The position numbers were made by a program, and so were the translations under genes. The notes beneath the pieces are model-generated. The model ran no database searches. It saw only the letters and a list, made by a program, of their open reading frames with translations, and was not told the DNA's origin. 64,000 nucleotides of DNA from an uncultured Verrucomicrobiae bacterium (GTDB taxonomy: Bacteria; Verrucomicrobiota; Verrucomicrobiia; Limisphaerales; UBA1100), in NCBI GenBank assembly GCA_937775205.1, contig CALKBX010000008.1:124001-188000 (forward strand), read 5' to 3'. Of the stretch, positions 46,438 to 56,298 are shown one piece after another (within the stretch, counting starts at the first letter, position 1; every line of letters starts with the position of its first letter).

Positions 46438-48015
46438 ATGAAATCACAATGTGTTTCTCGTTGGGGACTGCTGGTTTTGGCGGTCGTTGGGTTGGCTGGC
46501 AATTTGTCGGCCGCAAATGCGGATCTCGTGACCCAAGGCAAAGCACTTTTCCAGACCAAAATTTGTTTCACCTGCCACCAAGTCGAGGGCGGACCGCCCG
46601 CGCTCGCGGGCGTGGCGATGAAAGCGCCGAAGTTCGAGGGCAATTTCTGGGGCAAGGAACGCACGGTCACGCTCGGCTTCGGCGGCAAGGATGCGAAAGT
46701 AAAATTCGATGAAGCGTACTTCATCGAGTCCATTCGCCAGCCGTTGGCCAAAGTGGTGAAGAACGCCGCCGCGCCGATGCCGCCACCGCCCGCGGTGAAT
46801 GATGATGAAATGAAGGCGCTCATCGCTTATGTGAAAAGCCTAAGCGACGGCACCGCGCCGGCCGCCGGGGGCATTGTGGCCAAGGGCGCGATTCGCGATT
46901 TCAAGTACCGCGTGTACAATGGTTCGTGGGATAGGTTGCCGGATTTTGATAAGCTCAAGCCAGTGAAGAAGGGTGAGGCCAAGACTGGCATTGCCGACAC
47001 CAATCTTTCCAAAAAGCGTGACAACTTTGGAATCGTCATCGAGGGCAATTTGGAAATTAAAAAGAAGGGCAACTACACCTTCAACCTCGGCTCGGATGAC
47101 GGCTCGCGGTTGATTCTCAACGGCAAGGTGGTGGTCGATAACGATGGCATTCACGGCGTGAAAAACGCCAAGGGCTCCGTCTCGCTTGAAGCCGGTTTGG
47201 TGCCCATCCGCATCGAGTTTTTTGAAAAAGGCGGCGGCGAACATCTCTCGGTGGACATGTCCGGCCCGGGAATCAAGAAGCTGCAGCTCGCCCGTAACAC
47301 CGCCCCGCAAGGCGGCAACAAGCCGGACATCGCCACCGGTAATCCCATCAACCCCGTCAACAACGAGGCGGTCATGTATCGCAACTTCATCCAAGGCGCG
47401 AGCCCGCGCGGCATCGGTGTGGGCTATCCGGAAAAAGTGAACTTCTGTTTCGACGCCAACGCGATGAACATCGTGATGGTGTGGCACGGCGCGTTTATGG
47501 ATGGCGCAAAACACTGGAACGGTCGCGGCCAAGGTTTCCAACCGCCGCTCGGGCACTATCTCATCAACCTCAAGCGCGTCCAAGCCATCGCGGTTTTGCC
47601 CGACGCCAAAGCGCCGTGGCCCACGCTCAAACTCGGCAACAACGACGATGACCGCGCAAAGGGCTTGCGTTTTCGCGGCTATCGTTTGGTCGAAGGCCGG
47701 CGGCCCATTTTCAAATACACCGCCGGCGAAACGGTGATTGAAGATTACGTCATCCCGCAAGCGGGCGCGTTGCCGTCGTTCACGCGCCAGCTCACGCTCA
47801 CCGGCAGCGGCCAATACTACTACCTCGCCGCCGCCGATGGGTTCATCGAGAAACGCGGCAACAGTTGGAAAATCGGCAAGACCCTCAAGCTCACGCTCGA
47901 TTCGCCCGACGCACCCATTCTGCGCGAGGGCGCGAGCGGCAAGGAACTCCTCGTGCCCATCACCGTGCGCGGCAAGGCAATCATCCGCGCCAAGTACGAA
48001 TGGGATTTGAACTAA
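46438..48015 (+). CDS. c-type cytochrome fused to PA14 domain, secreted
   Basis: TKICFTCHQVEGGPPALAGVAM; PA14-like NYTFNLGSDDGSRLILNGKVVVDNDGIHG. Confidence 0.85.
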   Translation: MKSQCVSRWGLLVLAVVGLAGNLSAANADLVTQGKALFQTKICFTCHQVEGGPPALAGVAMKAPKFEGNFWGKERTVTLGFGGKDAKVKFDEAYFIESIRQPLAKVVKNAAAPMPPPPAVNDDEMKALIAYVKSLSDGTAPAAGGIVAKGAIRDFKYRVYNGSWDRLPDFDKLKPVKKGEAKTGIADTNLSKKRDNFGIVIEGNLEIKKKGNYTFNLGSDDGSRLILNGKVVVDNDGIHGVKNAKGSVSLEAGLVPIRIEFFEKGGGEHLSVDMSGPGIKKLQLARNTAPQGGNKPDIATGNPINPVNNEAVMYRNFIQGASPRGIGVGYPEKVNFCFDANAMNIVMVWHGAFMDGAKHWNGRGQGFQPPLGHYLINLKRVQAIAVLPDAKAPWPTLKLGNNDDDRAKGLRFRGYRLVEGRRPIFKYTAGETVIEDYVIPQAGALPSFTRQLTLTGSGQYYYLAAADGFIEKRGNSWKIGKTLKLTLDSPDAPILREGASGKELLVPITVRGKAIIRAKYEWDLN

Positions 48016-48039
48016 ACTTTAAAGAAAGAAATTTTTACC

Positions 48040-49506
48040 ATGAAAAATCTTACTCTACTCGCCGCCGCATTAGTGGGCGGCCTTGTCCACGGCGCTCCCG
48101 CTCCGAAGCAAAGCGATTATTACACGTTCACTCGCGTGCCCATTCCGGCGGATATTTCGCTGGAAGCCAGCGGCCTGGCGATGTTGCCCAACGGCAAGCT
48201 CGCGGTGAGCACGCGGCGCGGCGATATTTTTACCGTCAGTAATCCGCTCGGCAAAGCCGATGACATGAAGCTGAAACTTTACGCGCGCGGCTTGCACGAG
48301 CCGATCGGCTTGCACTGGAACGACGGCTGGCTCTACGCCACGCAACGCTGCGAAGTCACGCGCATCAAGGACGAAGACGGCGACGGCCGCGGCGATGTCT
48401 TCGAGACGGTCAGCGACGGCTGGGGCATTAACGGTGATTATCATGAGTACGCCTTTGGATCGCAGTTTGATAAGCAGGGAAATATGTGGGTGGTGCTGTG
48501 CCTCACGGGCTCGTTTAACAGCAACACGCCCTATCGCGGATGGTGCGTGCGCGTGAATAAAAAGGGCGAAATGTTTCCCACCGCCAGCGGCATCCGCAGC
48601 CCCGGCGGCATCGGGCTCAACCATCTCGGCGATGTTTTTTATTCGGACAATCAGGGCCCGTGGAATGGTTCGAGCTGTATCAAGCATCTCACCGCCGGTT
48701 CATTTCAAAGCCATCCCGCCAGTTATAAATGGTGGAACCTCCCGCTCGTCAAAAAACACATGGGCCCGAATCCGCCCGTCACGCCCAATAGCGATAGTCG
48801 CACCGTGAAGGAACGCGCCCGCGTGAAAGAATATGTGCCGCCCGCGTGCGTGCTGCCCCACGGTAAGCTCGGCAACTCCACCAGTGGCTTCGCCTTCGCA
48901 AGCAACGACAAATTTGGCCCCTTCAAAAACCAACTGCTCGTTAGCGACCAAAGCCACTCCAACGTGAGCCGCGTGATTTTAGAAAAAGTAAACGGCGTGT
49001 ATCAGGGCGCGGCGATTTTGTTCATGACCGGCTTTGGTTCCGGCAACATCCCGTCCTTTTATCACGAAAGCGGCGCGATGTTTGTGGGCGGCTCGGATCG
49101 CGGCTGGGGCGCGCGCGGCGGCAAACGCTTCGCGCTCGATCGCGTAAACTGGACCGGCAAAGTCCCGTTTGAAATCCACGAAATGCGCGCCAAACCCGAC
49201 GGCTTCGAACTCACCTTCACCCACGAAGTTGACCCCAAGGCCGCCGGCAACATCGCCAGCTATTCAATGAAAGCGTGGACCTACATCCTGCGCGCCCAAT
49301 ACGGCAGCCCGGAGGTGGATCACAAGACGCCCAAGGTCGTCAGCGCCACCGTCGCCAAGGACAACAAGAGCGTCCGCCTCAAGGTCGAGGGCCTCGTGAA
49401 AGGCCACGTGCATCATCTGGTTTCCGGCGGTGTGCGTTCCAAGGACGGCTTGCCGCTCTTGCACCCGAACGCGTATTACACACTCAACGAGATTCCGAAA
49501 AAGTAA
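48040..49506 (+). CDS. Secreted beta-propeller (membrane-bound dehydrogenase/sorbosone dehydrogenase-like) protein
   Basis: LAMLPNGKLAVSTRRGDIF; LYATQRCEVTRIKDEDGDGRGDVFETVSDGWGINGDYHEYAFG. Confidence 0.82.
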   Translation: MKNLTLLAAALVGGLVHGAPAPKQSDYYTFTRVPIPADISLEASGLAMLPNGKLAVSTRRGDIFTVSNPLGKADDMKLKLYARGLHEPIGLHWNDGWLYATQRCEVTRIKDEDGDGRGDVFETVSDGWGINGDYHEYAFGSQFDKQGNMWVVLCLTGSFNSNTPYRGWCVRVNKKGEMFPTASGIRSPGGIGLNHLGDVFYSDNQGPWNGSSCIKHLTAGSFQSHPASYKWWNLPLVKKHMGPNPPVTPNSDSRTVKERARVKEYVPPACVLPHGKLGNSTSGFAFASNDKFGPFKNQLLVSDQSHSNVSRVILEKVNGVYQGAAILFMTGFGSGNIPSFYHESGAMFVGGSDRGWGARGGKRFALDRVNWTGKVPFEIHEMRAKPDGFELTFTHEVDPKAAGNIASYSMKAWTYILRAQYGSPEVDHKTPKVVSATVAKDNKSVRLKVEGLVKGHVHHLVSGGVRSKDGLPLLHPNAYYTLNEIPKK

Positions 49507-49513
49507 AAGGTGA

Positions 49514-49603
49514 TAGGGCGCGCTATCCGAGCGCGCCATTGTAGCCCGGACCAACGGCCCGGGCTACAATGAGCCACGCTGGTTTCGGTGAAACCGCCCT
49601 ACC
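49514..49603. repeat. Modular palindromic element (copy R5, three modules)
   Basis: TAGGGCGCGCtatccgaGCGCGCC - GTAGCCCGGaccaacggCCCGGGCTAC - GGTTTCggtGAAACCGCCCTACC; 7 nt after stop. Confidence 0.8.
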
Positions 49604-49670
49604 TTAATTGTCCTCCGGCAAGTTCACACTGTCCATTCGGTTGACTTCTTCGTACGCTCGCTGCGTTCCA

Positions 49671-50639
49671 ATGAGCGAGAGTCCACAAACAATTAGGGTC
49701 ATTGATTCGCACACCGCCGGCGAGTCAACGCGGGTGGTGGTGGACGGCTTGCCGGAATTTACGGGCATGCTAGCGACGGCAATTGAATGGCGCGATTTTT
49801 TGCAAAGCAAACACGATTGGCTGCGCACCGCCGTCGTCAGCGAGCCGCGCGGGCACGAGGCGATGGTGGGGGCGGTTCTCGTGGAGCCGACTCAGCCGGA
49901 TTGCCTGGCGGGAGTTGTTTTTTTTAATAACGTCGGCTATCTGCACGGTTGCTTGCACGGGACGATTGGTGTGGCAGTCACGCTCGCGCATCTCGGGCGG
50001 TTGAGCGAAGGCGACAACAAAATCGAGACACCCACCGGCATCGTCACTGTGCGGCCACCGGTGGAGGGCTGGGTGACGGTGCAAAACGTGCGCAGCTTCC
50101 GCTACGCCGCCGCGGTGCCAGTGGAAGTGGAGGGTTGGGGAACCGTGCACGGCGATGTGGCGTGGGGCGGCAATTGGTTTTTTCTCATTGATGCGGGTGG
50201 CACCGTTGCGGTGGACTTCGCGAATCTCGACCAACTCACCGACTTCACCTGCGCCGTTCGCGAGGCGTTGGAAGCGAATGGCATCACCGGCGAGGACGAT
50301 GGCGAGATTGACCACATTGAGATTTTTGGCCCGCCGGCCAATGACGACGCCGACAGCAAAAATTTCGTGCTCTGTCCCGGTCGCGAATATGACCGCTCGC
50401 CCTGCGGCACCGGCACCAGCGCCAAGCTTGCGTGTTTGCATGCCGATGGCAAACTGCAGCCCGGCCAAACATGGCGGCAAGCGGGCATCCTCGATACTGT
50501 TTTCGAATGCACGTTAGAGAAAACTCCCGAAGGCGGCATTTTGCCGACCATCAAAGGCCGCGCCTTCGTCACCGGCATAAGCGAATTGATCGTGCATCCG
50601 GACGATCCATTCCGCCACGGGATTCATCATGCGAGGTGA
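49671..50639 (+). CDS. Proline racemase family protein (likely 4-hydroxyproline epimerase)
   Basis: RVIDSHTAGESTRVVVDGLP; LHGCLHGTIGVAVTL; DRSPCGTGTSAKLACLHADGKL (both catalytic Cys present). Confidence 0.92.
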   Translation: MSESPQTIRVIDSHTAGESTRVVVDGLPEFTGMLATAIEWRDFLQSKHDWLRTAVVSEPRGHEAMVGAVLVEPTQPDCLAGVVFFNNVGYLHGCLHGTIGVAVTLAHLGRLSEGDNKIETPTGIVTVRPPVEGWVTVQNVRSFRYAAAVPVEVEGWGTVHGDVAWGGNWFFLIDAGGTVAVDFANLDQLTDFTCAVREALEANGITGEDDGEIDHIEIFGPPANDDADSKNFVLCPGREYDRSPCGTGTSAKLACLHADGKLQPGQTWRQAGILDTVFECTLEKTPEGGILPTIKGRAFVTGISELIVHPDDPFRHGIHHAR

Positions 50640-50664
50640 TTTTGAAATGACGACTACCACTTAC

Positions 50665-50747
50665 GGACTCGCAAGCTCGTCCCTCCAATGTGCTGCCGAC
50701 AGCACGATGACGCGTCTCCTCCCTTGGAGGGACGAGCTTGCGAGTCC
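50665..50747. repeat. 24-bp perfect inverted repeat with hairpin in the loop (R6)
   Basis: GGACTCGCAAGCTCGTCCCTCCAA (50665-50688)/TTGGAGGGACGAGCTTGCGAGTCC (50724-50747); loop holds GTGCTGccgaCAGCAC. Confidence 0.9.
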
Positions 50748-50764
50748 GCACCACGCTAAACGCT

Positions 50765-52028
50765 GTGCCCGATAAATCTCACGACATTCTTATCATCGGC
50801 GGCGGCATCATTGGGCTTTGCTGCGGATGGTTTCTTTCCAAGGCCGGGCGCACGGTGACGATTATCGATCGCGATCCCACGCGGCGCGAGTCGTGCTCGG
50901 ATGAAAACGCCGGAATGGTGGTGCCCAGTCATTTCATCCCACTCGCCGCGCCGGGGGTCATTGCGCAGGGACTCAAGTGGATGCTGAATCCGAAGAGCCC
51001 TTTTTATATGCGGCCGCGACTTGACCCCGCGTTGTGGAGTTGGTGTTGGAAATTTTTCCGCCACGCCAACGCGCGCCACGTGGAAAAAACCAAACCTATC
51101 CTCAGCACCCTCAGCCTCGAGAGCCGCCGGTTGTTTTTGGAATTGGCTGATGAATTGAATTTCGATCTCGCTACGCGCGGCTTGATGATGCTCTGCCGAA
51201 CCGAGGCCGGCCTTGAGGACGAAGCCAAAGTCGCCGCCCAAGCCGCGGCCGTGGGCGTGGAGGCGGAGGTGTGCGACGCCGCCCGCGTGCGCGAACTGGA
51301 TCCCGACATCGCAATGGATGTGGTTGGCGGCGTGTGGTTCGCGCAGGATTGCCATCTCGACCCGCAAATTTTTATGGAAGAACTCCGGCGCGGCATCCGC
51401 GAACGCGGTGGAGTTTTCTTGGATGCCGAATGCAAAAATTTCATCCGCAAAGGTGACCGTATCACCGCCATCGAAACCGCCACCGGCGAACGCCTCAACG
51501 CCGAGCACGTCGTCCTCGCCGGCGGCGCGTGGACGCCCGACCTCACGCGCCAACTCGGCCTACGCATTCCCATGCAAGGCGGCAAAGGCTACTCGCTCAC
51601 CCTCCGCAATCCCGCCGAACTGCCTCGCCTTTGCTCGCTGCTTCAAGAAGCCCGCGTCGCCGTCACCCCCATGGGCGGCAAACTCCGCGTCGGCGGCACC
51701 ATGGAAATTTGCGGCACCGATTTGTCCGTAAACCCCAAGCGCGTGCAAGGCATCATCGAGGGCTTCTGCAAATTCTTCCCCGCCTTCGCCCCCGACGATT
51801 TCGCCGGCGTCGAGCCGTGGTCCGGCCTGCGCCCCTGCACCCCCGACGGACTCCCCTGCATCGGCCCCATCCCCGGCCTCGCCAAACGCCACCGTCGCCA
51901 CCGGCCACTCCATGCTCGGCCTCAGCCTCGCCCCCGTCACCGGCCAACTCGTCACCGACCTCATTACCAATGGAAAGCCGGAGTTGGAAATCGAAATGCC
52001 CAAGCTTGCGCCTGAGCGGTTCGGTTAG
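50765..52028 (+). pseudogene. FAD-dependent D-amino acid dehydrogenase (DadA-like), frameshifted near the C-terminus
   Basis: DILIIGGGIIGLCCGWFLSKAGRTVTIIDRD; removing one A at 51881-51890 restores ...GLANATVATGHSMLGLSLAPVTGQLVTDLITNGKPELEIEMPKLAPERFG*. Confidence 0.88.
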
Positions 52029-52077
52029 ATTAGGACTTGAGAACTTCGTGCAGGAGCGACATGCTGTCGTAACGATG

Positions 52078-53058
52078 AACATATTTCCACGACTCTTTGT
52101 GTTAGGATTACTATTTTCAATTTTATCAATTGCGCAGGCGGGTGGGTTTACGGTTGAAAAAACCAAGGCCGGGGTGACGGTGAATTATGATGGCAAACTT
52201 TTTACGCGGTACGTCATTGGCCAATCCAACAAGCCCTTTCTGTGGCCAGTTATGGGGCCGAATGGGACGGAGATGACGCGGGCGTATCCCACAGAAAAAC
52301 GCGAGGGCGAGCGGCACGACCATCCGCATCATCGCTCACTGTGGTTCGGGCACCAAGGCGTGGCTGGGTTTGATACGTGGCACGAGCCGCTGACTATCAA
52401 CGAGCGCGGCGGTAATGCGGAGCAAAAGAAAAAACGCATCGCGGGGCTGGGCGCCACGGTGCATCGCGAGTTCGTCACAGTGAAAGGCGGCGACACCGCC
52501 GTCATCATCACGCGCAATGATTACGTGGGCAGCAATGGTAAAAAACTTTTGGCCGACATCCGCACCCACACCTTCCGCGTTGCGAACGGCCATCACATCA
52601 TCGATGTGGACATCACATTCACCGCCGCGCATGGCGACTGCAAGTTAACCGACAAAAAAGACGCCGGCTTCAGTGTGCGCGTGCCCACCAGCATAGATGT
52701 GGACAGCAAAAAGGGCGGCCGCATCGTCAACAGCAACGGTATCACCGACAAAGCCGCATGGGGCAAGCGCGCCGAATGGGTCGATTACCACGGCCCCGTC
52801 AACGGCAAGACTGTTGGTGTCGCCATTCTCAATCATCCCAAAAGCTTTCGCCATCCCACTGCTTGGCACGTCCGCACCTACGGCCTCTTCACCGCTAATC
52901 CCTTTGGATTGAAAAGTCTTGGGCAAGGCAAGGACGGCAGTTTCACGCTGAAGAAAGGCAAAAGCATCAACCTCCGTCACCGCGTGATCTTCCACAACGG
53001 CGACGAGAAGGTGGCTGATATCGCCGAAGCTTATAAGGCGTATGCTATAGAGAAATGA
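52078..53058 (+). CDS. DUF6807/PmoA-like secreted protein
   Basis: LFTRYVIGQSNKPFLWPVMGPNGTEMTRAYP...ERHDHPHHRSLWFGHQGVAGFDTWHE. Confidence 0.85.
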   Translation, partial: NIFPRLFVLGLLFSILSIAQAGGFTVEKTKAGVTVNYDGKLFTRYVIGQSNKPFLWPVMGPNGTEMTRAYPTEKREGERHDHPHHRSLWFGHQGVAGFDTWHEPLTINERGGNAEQKKKRIAGLGATVHREFVTVKGGDTAVIITRNDYVGSNGKKLLADIRTHTFRVANGHHIIDVDITFTAAHGDCKLTDKKDAGFSVRVPTSIDVDSKKGGRIVNSNGITDKAAWGKRAEWVDYHGPVNGKTVGVAILNHPKSFRHPTAWHVRTYGLFTANPFGLKSLGQGKDGSFTLKKGKSINLRHRVIFHNGDEKVADIAEAYKAYAIEK

Positions 53059-53978
53059 TGCGCATCGCGATCGGCTTGGCATTTTTCGTGGGGAGCGCGT
53101 TACAAGCGGCGGACTCGGGTGACGCTCAAATTCGAGCGAAAGCGGGGCCTTCGGAGATTGTCATCACCACTACCAGCCGGTTGGCCGGCGCCATTCATTC
53201 GCTGACTTGGAACGGGCGCGAGTTTATCGACAGTGCGGATCATGGGCGGCAGTTGCAGTCAGCTAGCAATTTCGATGCGGGTTCACGGATCCAGAGCGAG
53301 ACGTATAATCCCACGGAGGCCGGTTCGCGCTTTGATGGAGCGGGGCCGCGGAGCACGAGTGTGTTACACGCCCTGCACGCGCGTGGGAATGAGCTGACTG
53401 CCGTCTCGCAAATGGCGTTTTGGTTGCGGCCCGGAGATCGCTCAGGCACCAACCTAGCCAAGAATACCTCGGTGCTCTCGAATCATTGGCTGAAGAAACG
53501 CGTGACGATCGGCGTGCCCGGTTTGCCACATGCGATCCAGTATGACACCACCTTCACTGTGCCGGAAGGGGAGGTGCATCGACACGCGGTGTTTGAGGCG
53601 GTAACGGGCTACATGCCGGCGGCATTTTCTAAATTCTGGATGTTTGATCCTGTGCGTCAGCAACTCCAGCCGCTCAGCGATGGCCCAGGCGAACTGGCGA
53701 AGCCGGTGATCCTCGCCACGCCCGGGGGTCTCCACGCGATGGGCGTGTGGTCGGCTGGGCAACCCTCCAAGGGGTTTGAGCAGGTCGGCTACGGGCGGTT
53801 TCGGTTCGCGCCGCAGAAGGTTGTTAAATGGAATTGTGTGTTTCGTGTTACCCATCCGAAAGCCATTCGCACGGGCAATTACACCTTTCGCTGCTACGTA
53901 TTGGTTGGTTCGTTGAAAAATGTGACGGACACCATGGCCGCGCTGCATCGGCGTTCGGCCCAGACCTCTCCGCGCTAG
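53055..53978 (+). CDS. Secreted hypothetical protein
   Basis: Signal peptide; ATGA overlap with the DUF6807 gene. Confidence 0.75.
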   Translation: MMRIAIGLAFFVGSALQAADSGDAQIRAKAGPSEIVITTTSRLAGAIHSLTWNGREFIDSADHGRQLQSASNFDAGSRIQSETYNPTEAGSRFDGAGPRSTSVLHALHARGNELTAVSQMAFWLRPGDRSGTNLAKNTSVLSNHWLKKRVTIGVPGLPHAIQYDTTFTVPEGEVHRHAVFEAVTGYMPAAFSKFWMFDPVRQQLQPLSDGPGELAKPVILATPGGLHAMGVWSAGQPSKGFEQVGYGRFRFAPQKVVKWNCVFRVTHPKAIRTGNYTFRCYVLVGSLKNVTDTMAALHRRSAQTSPR

Positions 53979-54056
53979 TTCCCTTGCGAGGCCGTGGGTG
54001 CTACTGGTCGAAATTAGGTTTGCTTTTGAGACTGAGCTTCAACAGGGTTTTCCTTC

Positions 54057-54287
54057 GTGAGTGATGCGAAACACATTGGTGAGCTGGCCGTGGGTGAGAC
54101 AGCGGTGTTGCAGGATATGAATTTGCCGAAATCCGCCGCCGAGCGTTTGATGGAGTTGGGCCTACTGCCGGGCGCGTCCATTCGGCTGGTGCGGCGGGCA
54201 CCTTTGGGCTGTCCGATCGAGTTTGAGGTGGGCGGTGCGCGGCTAGCGTTGCGCGGCGCGGATGCAGCCAACATTTTCATTCAATAA
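54057..54287 (+). CDS. feoA: Ferrous iron transport protein A
   Basis: GETAVLQDMNLPKSAAERLMELGLLPGASIRLVRRAPLGCPIEFEVGGARLALRGADAANIF. Confidence 0.93.
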   Translation: MSDAKHIGELAVGETAVLQDMNLPKSAAERLMELGLLPGASIRLVRRAPLGCPIEFEVGGARLALRGADAANIFIQ

Positions 54288-54292
54288 TTCTC

Positions 54293-56149
54293 ATGGCTGC
54301 CGAACGTCTCTTTGCTCTGGTCGGTAATCCCAATACGGGCAAGACAACACTCTTCAACGCGCTTACGGGACTGCGCCAAAAGGTGGCGAATTATCCGGGC
54401 GTCACGGTTGAGAAAAAACTGGGCACCGCGCGCGACCGGCACGGCAATGAATTTTCCATTATTGATTTGCCGGGCGCGTATAGTCTGGATGCGAAGTCGC
54501 CGGACGAAGAAGTCACGCGCGCAGTGTTGCACGGCGAACGCGCGGACACGCCGCGGCCGGACGCGGTGATTTGCCTCATTGATGCCAGCAATCTTGAGCG
54601 GCATTTTTATCTCGCCACGCAAGTGATGGAGTTGGGTTTGCCGACGATCATCGTGCTGAACAAATCCGACGAAGCCACCGAGCGCGGTATCACCATCGCG
54701 GCGAAGAAACTCGCCGAACGGCTTGGCGTGCCGGTGGTGCCCATGCAGGCCAACGCGCGCGTGGGGATGGAGGCGTTGCAAGTGACGTTGAGCGGCGCGG
54801 AATTGGCGAAGCCAAACTGGGAAACTGTGGAGGGCGACACCGCGGCCCGTTATGAAAAAATCCGCGCGCTGCTCGAAGGTGCCGTGGCGCGCAGCGAAAC
54901 CGAACGCCTCACGCCGACCGATCGCTGGGATCGCGTGCTGGTGCATCCGGTTTGGGGTTGGGCGATTTTGCTCGGAATCATGGCGGGCCTGTTCATGACC
55001 ATTTTTAGCGTGGCGACGTATCCGATGGATTGGATCACCGCTGGCTTCGATTGGCTCGGCGGACAGGTAAAAGCAGGCATGCCGCCGGGCGATTTGCGCG
55101 CGCTTATCACCGAGGGCATCATCGGCGGCGTGGGCGGCGTGCTGATTTTTCTGCCACAAATTCTGCTGCTCTTTTTCTTTCTCGGCCTAATGGAAAACAC
55201 CGGCTACCTCGCGCGCGTGTCGTTCATGATGGACCGCCTTATGTCCGGTGTGGGCTTGAGCGGCAAGGCGTTCATTCCGCTGCTCAGCTCGTACGCTTGC
55301 GCCATCCCGGGCATCATGGCCACGCGCACGATGGAGAGCGCGCGCGACCGGCTCATCACCATCCTCGTCGCGCCCATCACCAGTTGCTCGGCGCGGCTGC
55401 CGGTTTATCTCATGCTCATCGCGCTCATGTTGCCCATCGGCCACGCCACGCAAAAAGCGCTCGTGCTGCTCGGCCTCTACGCGCTGAGCATCCTCGGCGT
55501 GTACGCCTTCGCGTGGGTGTTCAATCGCACGCTGAAAAAAACCGGCGAAACATTGATGGTGCTCGAGCTGCCGTCATATCAACGCCCGAGTTGGCGCGAG
55601 ATAATTTTGCAAATGCTTGAGCGCGGCAAAATTTTCCTGCGCCGCGCCGGCACGGTGATTCTCGGTTTGTCCATTTTGCTGTGGGCGCTCACCACCTATC
55701 CGAAAAGCAATTCCGAAGATGCCAGCGAACGGCTTGCCCACAGCGCCGCCGGCCGCATGGGCAAAGCCATCGAGCCGATCATCGCGCCGCTGGGTTACGA
55801 TTGGAAAATGGGCGTCGGCCTCGTGGCCTCGTTTGCCGCGCGCGAAGTGTTCGTGAGCACGATGTCCATCATTTACCTCGGCGAGGACGCCTCCGGCGAA
55901 GGCAACACCGTGCGCGAAAAAATGGCCGACGAGAAACGTGCCGACGGCGCTCCCGCCTACAACCTCCGCACGTGCCTGAGCTTGCTGGTGTTTTATGTGT
56001 TCGCCATGCAATGCCTCAGCACCGTGGCCATCACCCGCCGCGAAACCAACAGTTGGCGCTGGCCAATTTTTCAAGTCGCCTACCTCACCGGCTTCGCCTA
56101 CCTCGCCGCGCTGGCCACCTATCAACTCAGCGGATTGTTCATCCCATGA
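54293..56149 (+). CDS. feoB: Ferrous iron transport protein B
   Basis: ALVGNPNTGKTTLFNALTGLRQKVANYPGVTVEKK; IDLPGAYSL; LNKSD; FeoB TM domain. Confidence 0.97.
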   Translation: MAAERLFALVGNPNTGKTTLFNALTGLRQKVANYPGVTVEKKLGTARDRHGNEFSIIDLPGAYSLDAKSPDEEVTRAVLHGERADTPRPDAVICLIDASNLERHFYLATQVMELGLPTIIVLNKSDEATERGITIAAKKLAERLGVPVVPMQANARVGMEALQVTLSGAELAKPNWETVEGDTAARYEKIRALLEGAVARSETERLTPTDRWDRVLVHPVWGWAILLGIMAGLFMTIFSVATYPMDWITAGFDWLGGQVKAGMPPGDLRALITEGIIGGVGGVLIFLPQILLLFFFLGLMENTGYLARVSFMMDRLMSGVGLSGKAFIPLLSSYACAIPGIMATRTMESARDRLITILVAPITSCSARLPVYLMLIALMLPIGHATQKALVLLGLYALSILGVYAFAWVFNRTLKKTGETLMVLELPSYQRPSWREIILQMLERGKIFLRRAGTVILGLSILLWALTTYPKSNSEDASERLAHSAAGRMGKAIEPIIAPLGYDWKMGVGLVASFAAREVFVSTMSIIYLGEDASGEGNTVREKMADEKRADGAPAYNLRTCLSLLVFYVFAMQCLSTVAITRRETNSWRWPIFQVAYLTGFAYLAALATYQLSGLFIP

Positions 56150-56280
56150 CCGATTGGCAAACATGGGCTGCGCCCGCCGTGGTAATCCTCACCGTCGCCG
56201 TGATGATCTGGCGCGCCAAGCGCAAACGAAAATCGTCCGCATGCGATGAGGATTGTGGGTGCGGAAAAGGCGGGGAGTGA
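56146..56280 (+). CDS. FeoB-associated Cys-rich small membrane protein
   Basis: MTDWQTWAAPAVVILTVAVMIWRAKRKRKSSACDEDCGCGKGGE; ATGA overlap with feoB. Confidence 0.85.
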   Translation: MTDWQTWAAPAVVILTVAVMIWRAKRKRKSSACDEDCGCGKGGE

Positions 56281-56298
56281 GTGGCGAGAGGGAATCCA

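Noticed and set aside
46840-47814. 324-aa ORF antisense to the cytochrome/PA14 gene
   Set aside because: Spurious antisense frame; the sense frame has recognisable domains.
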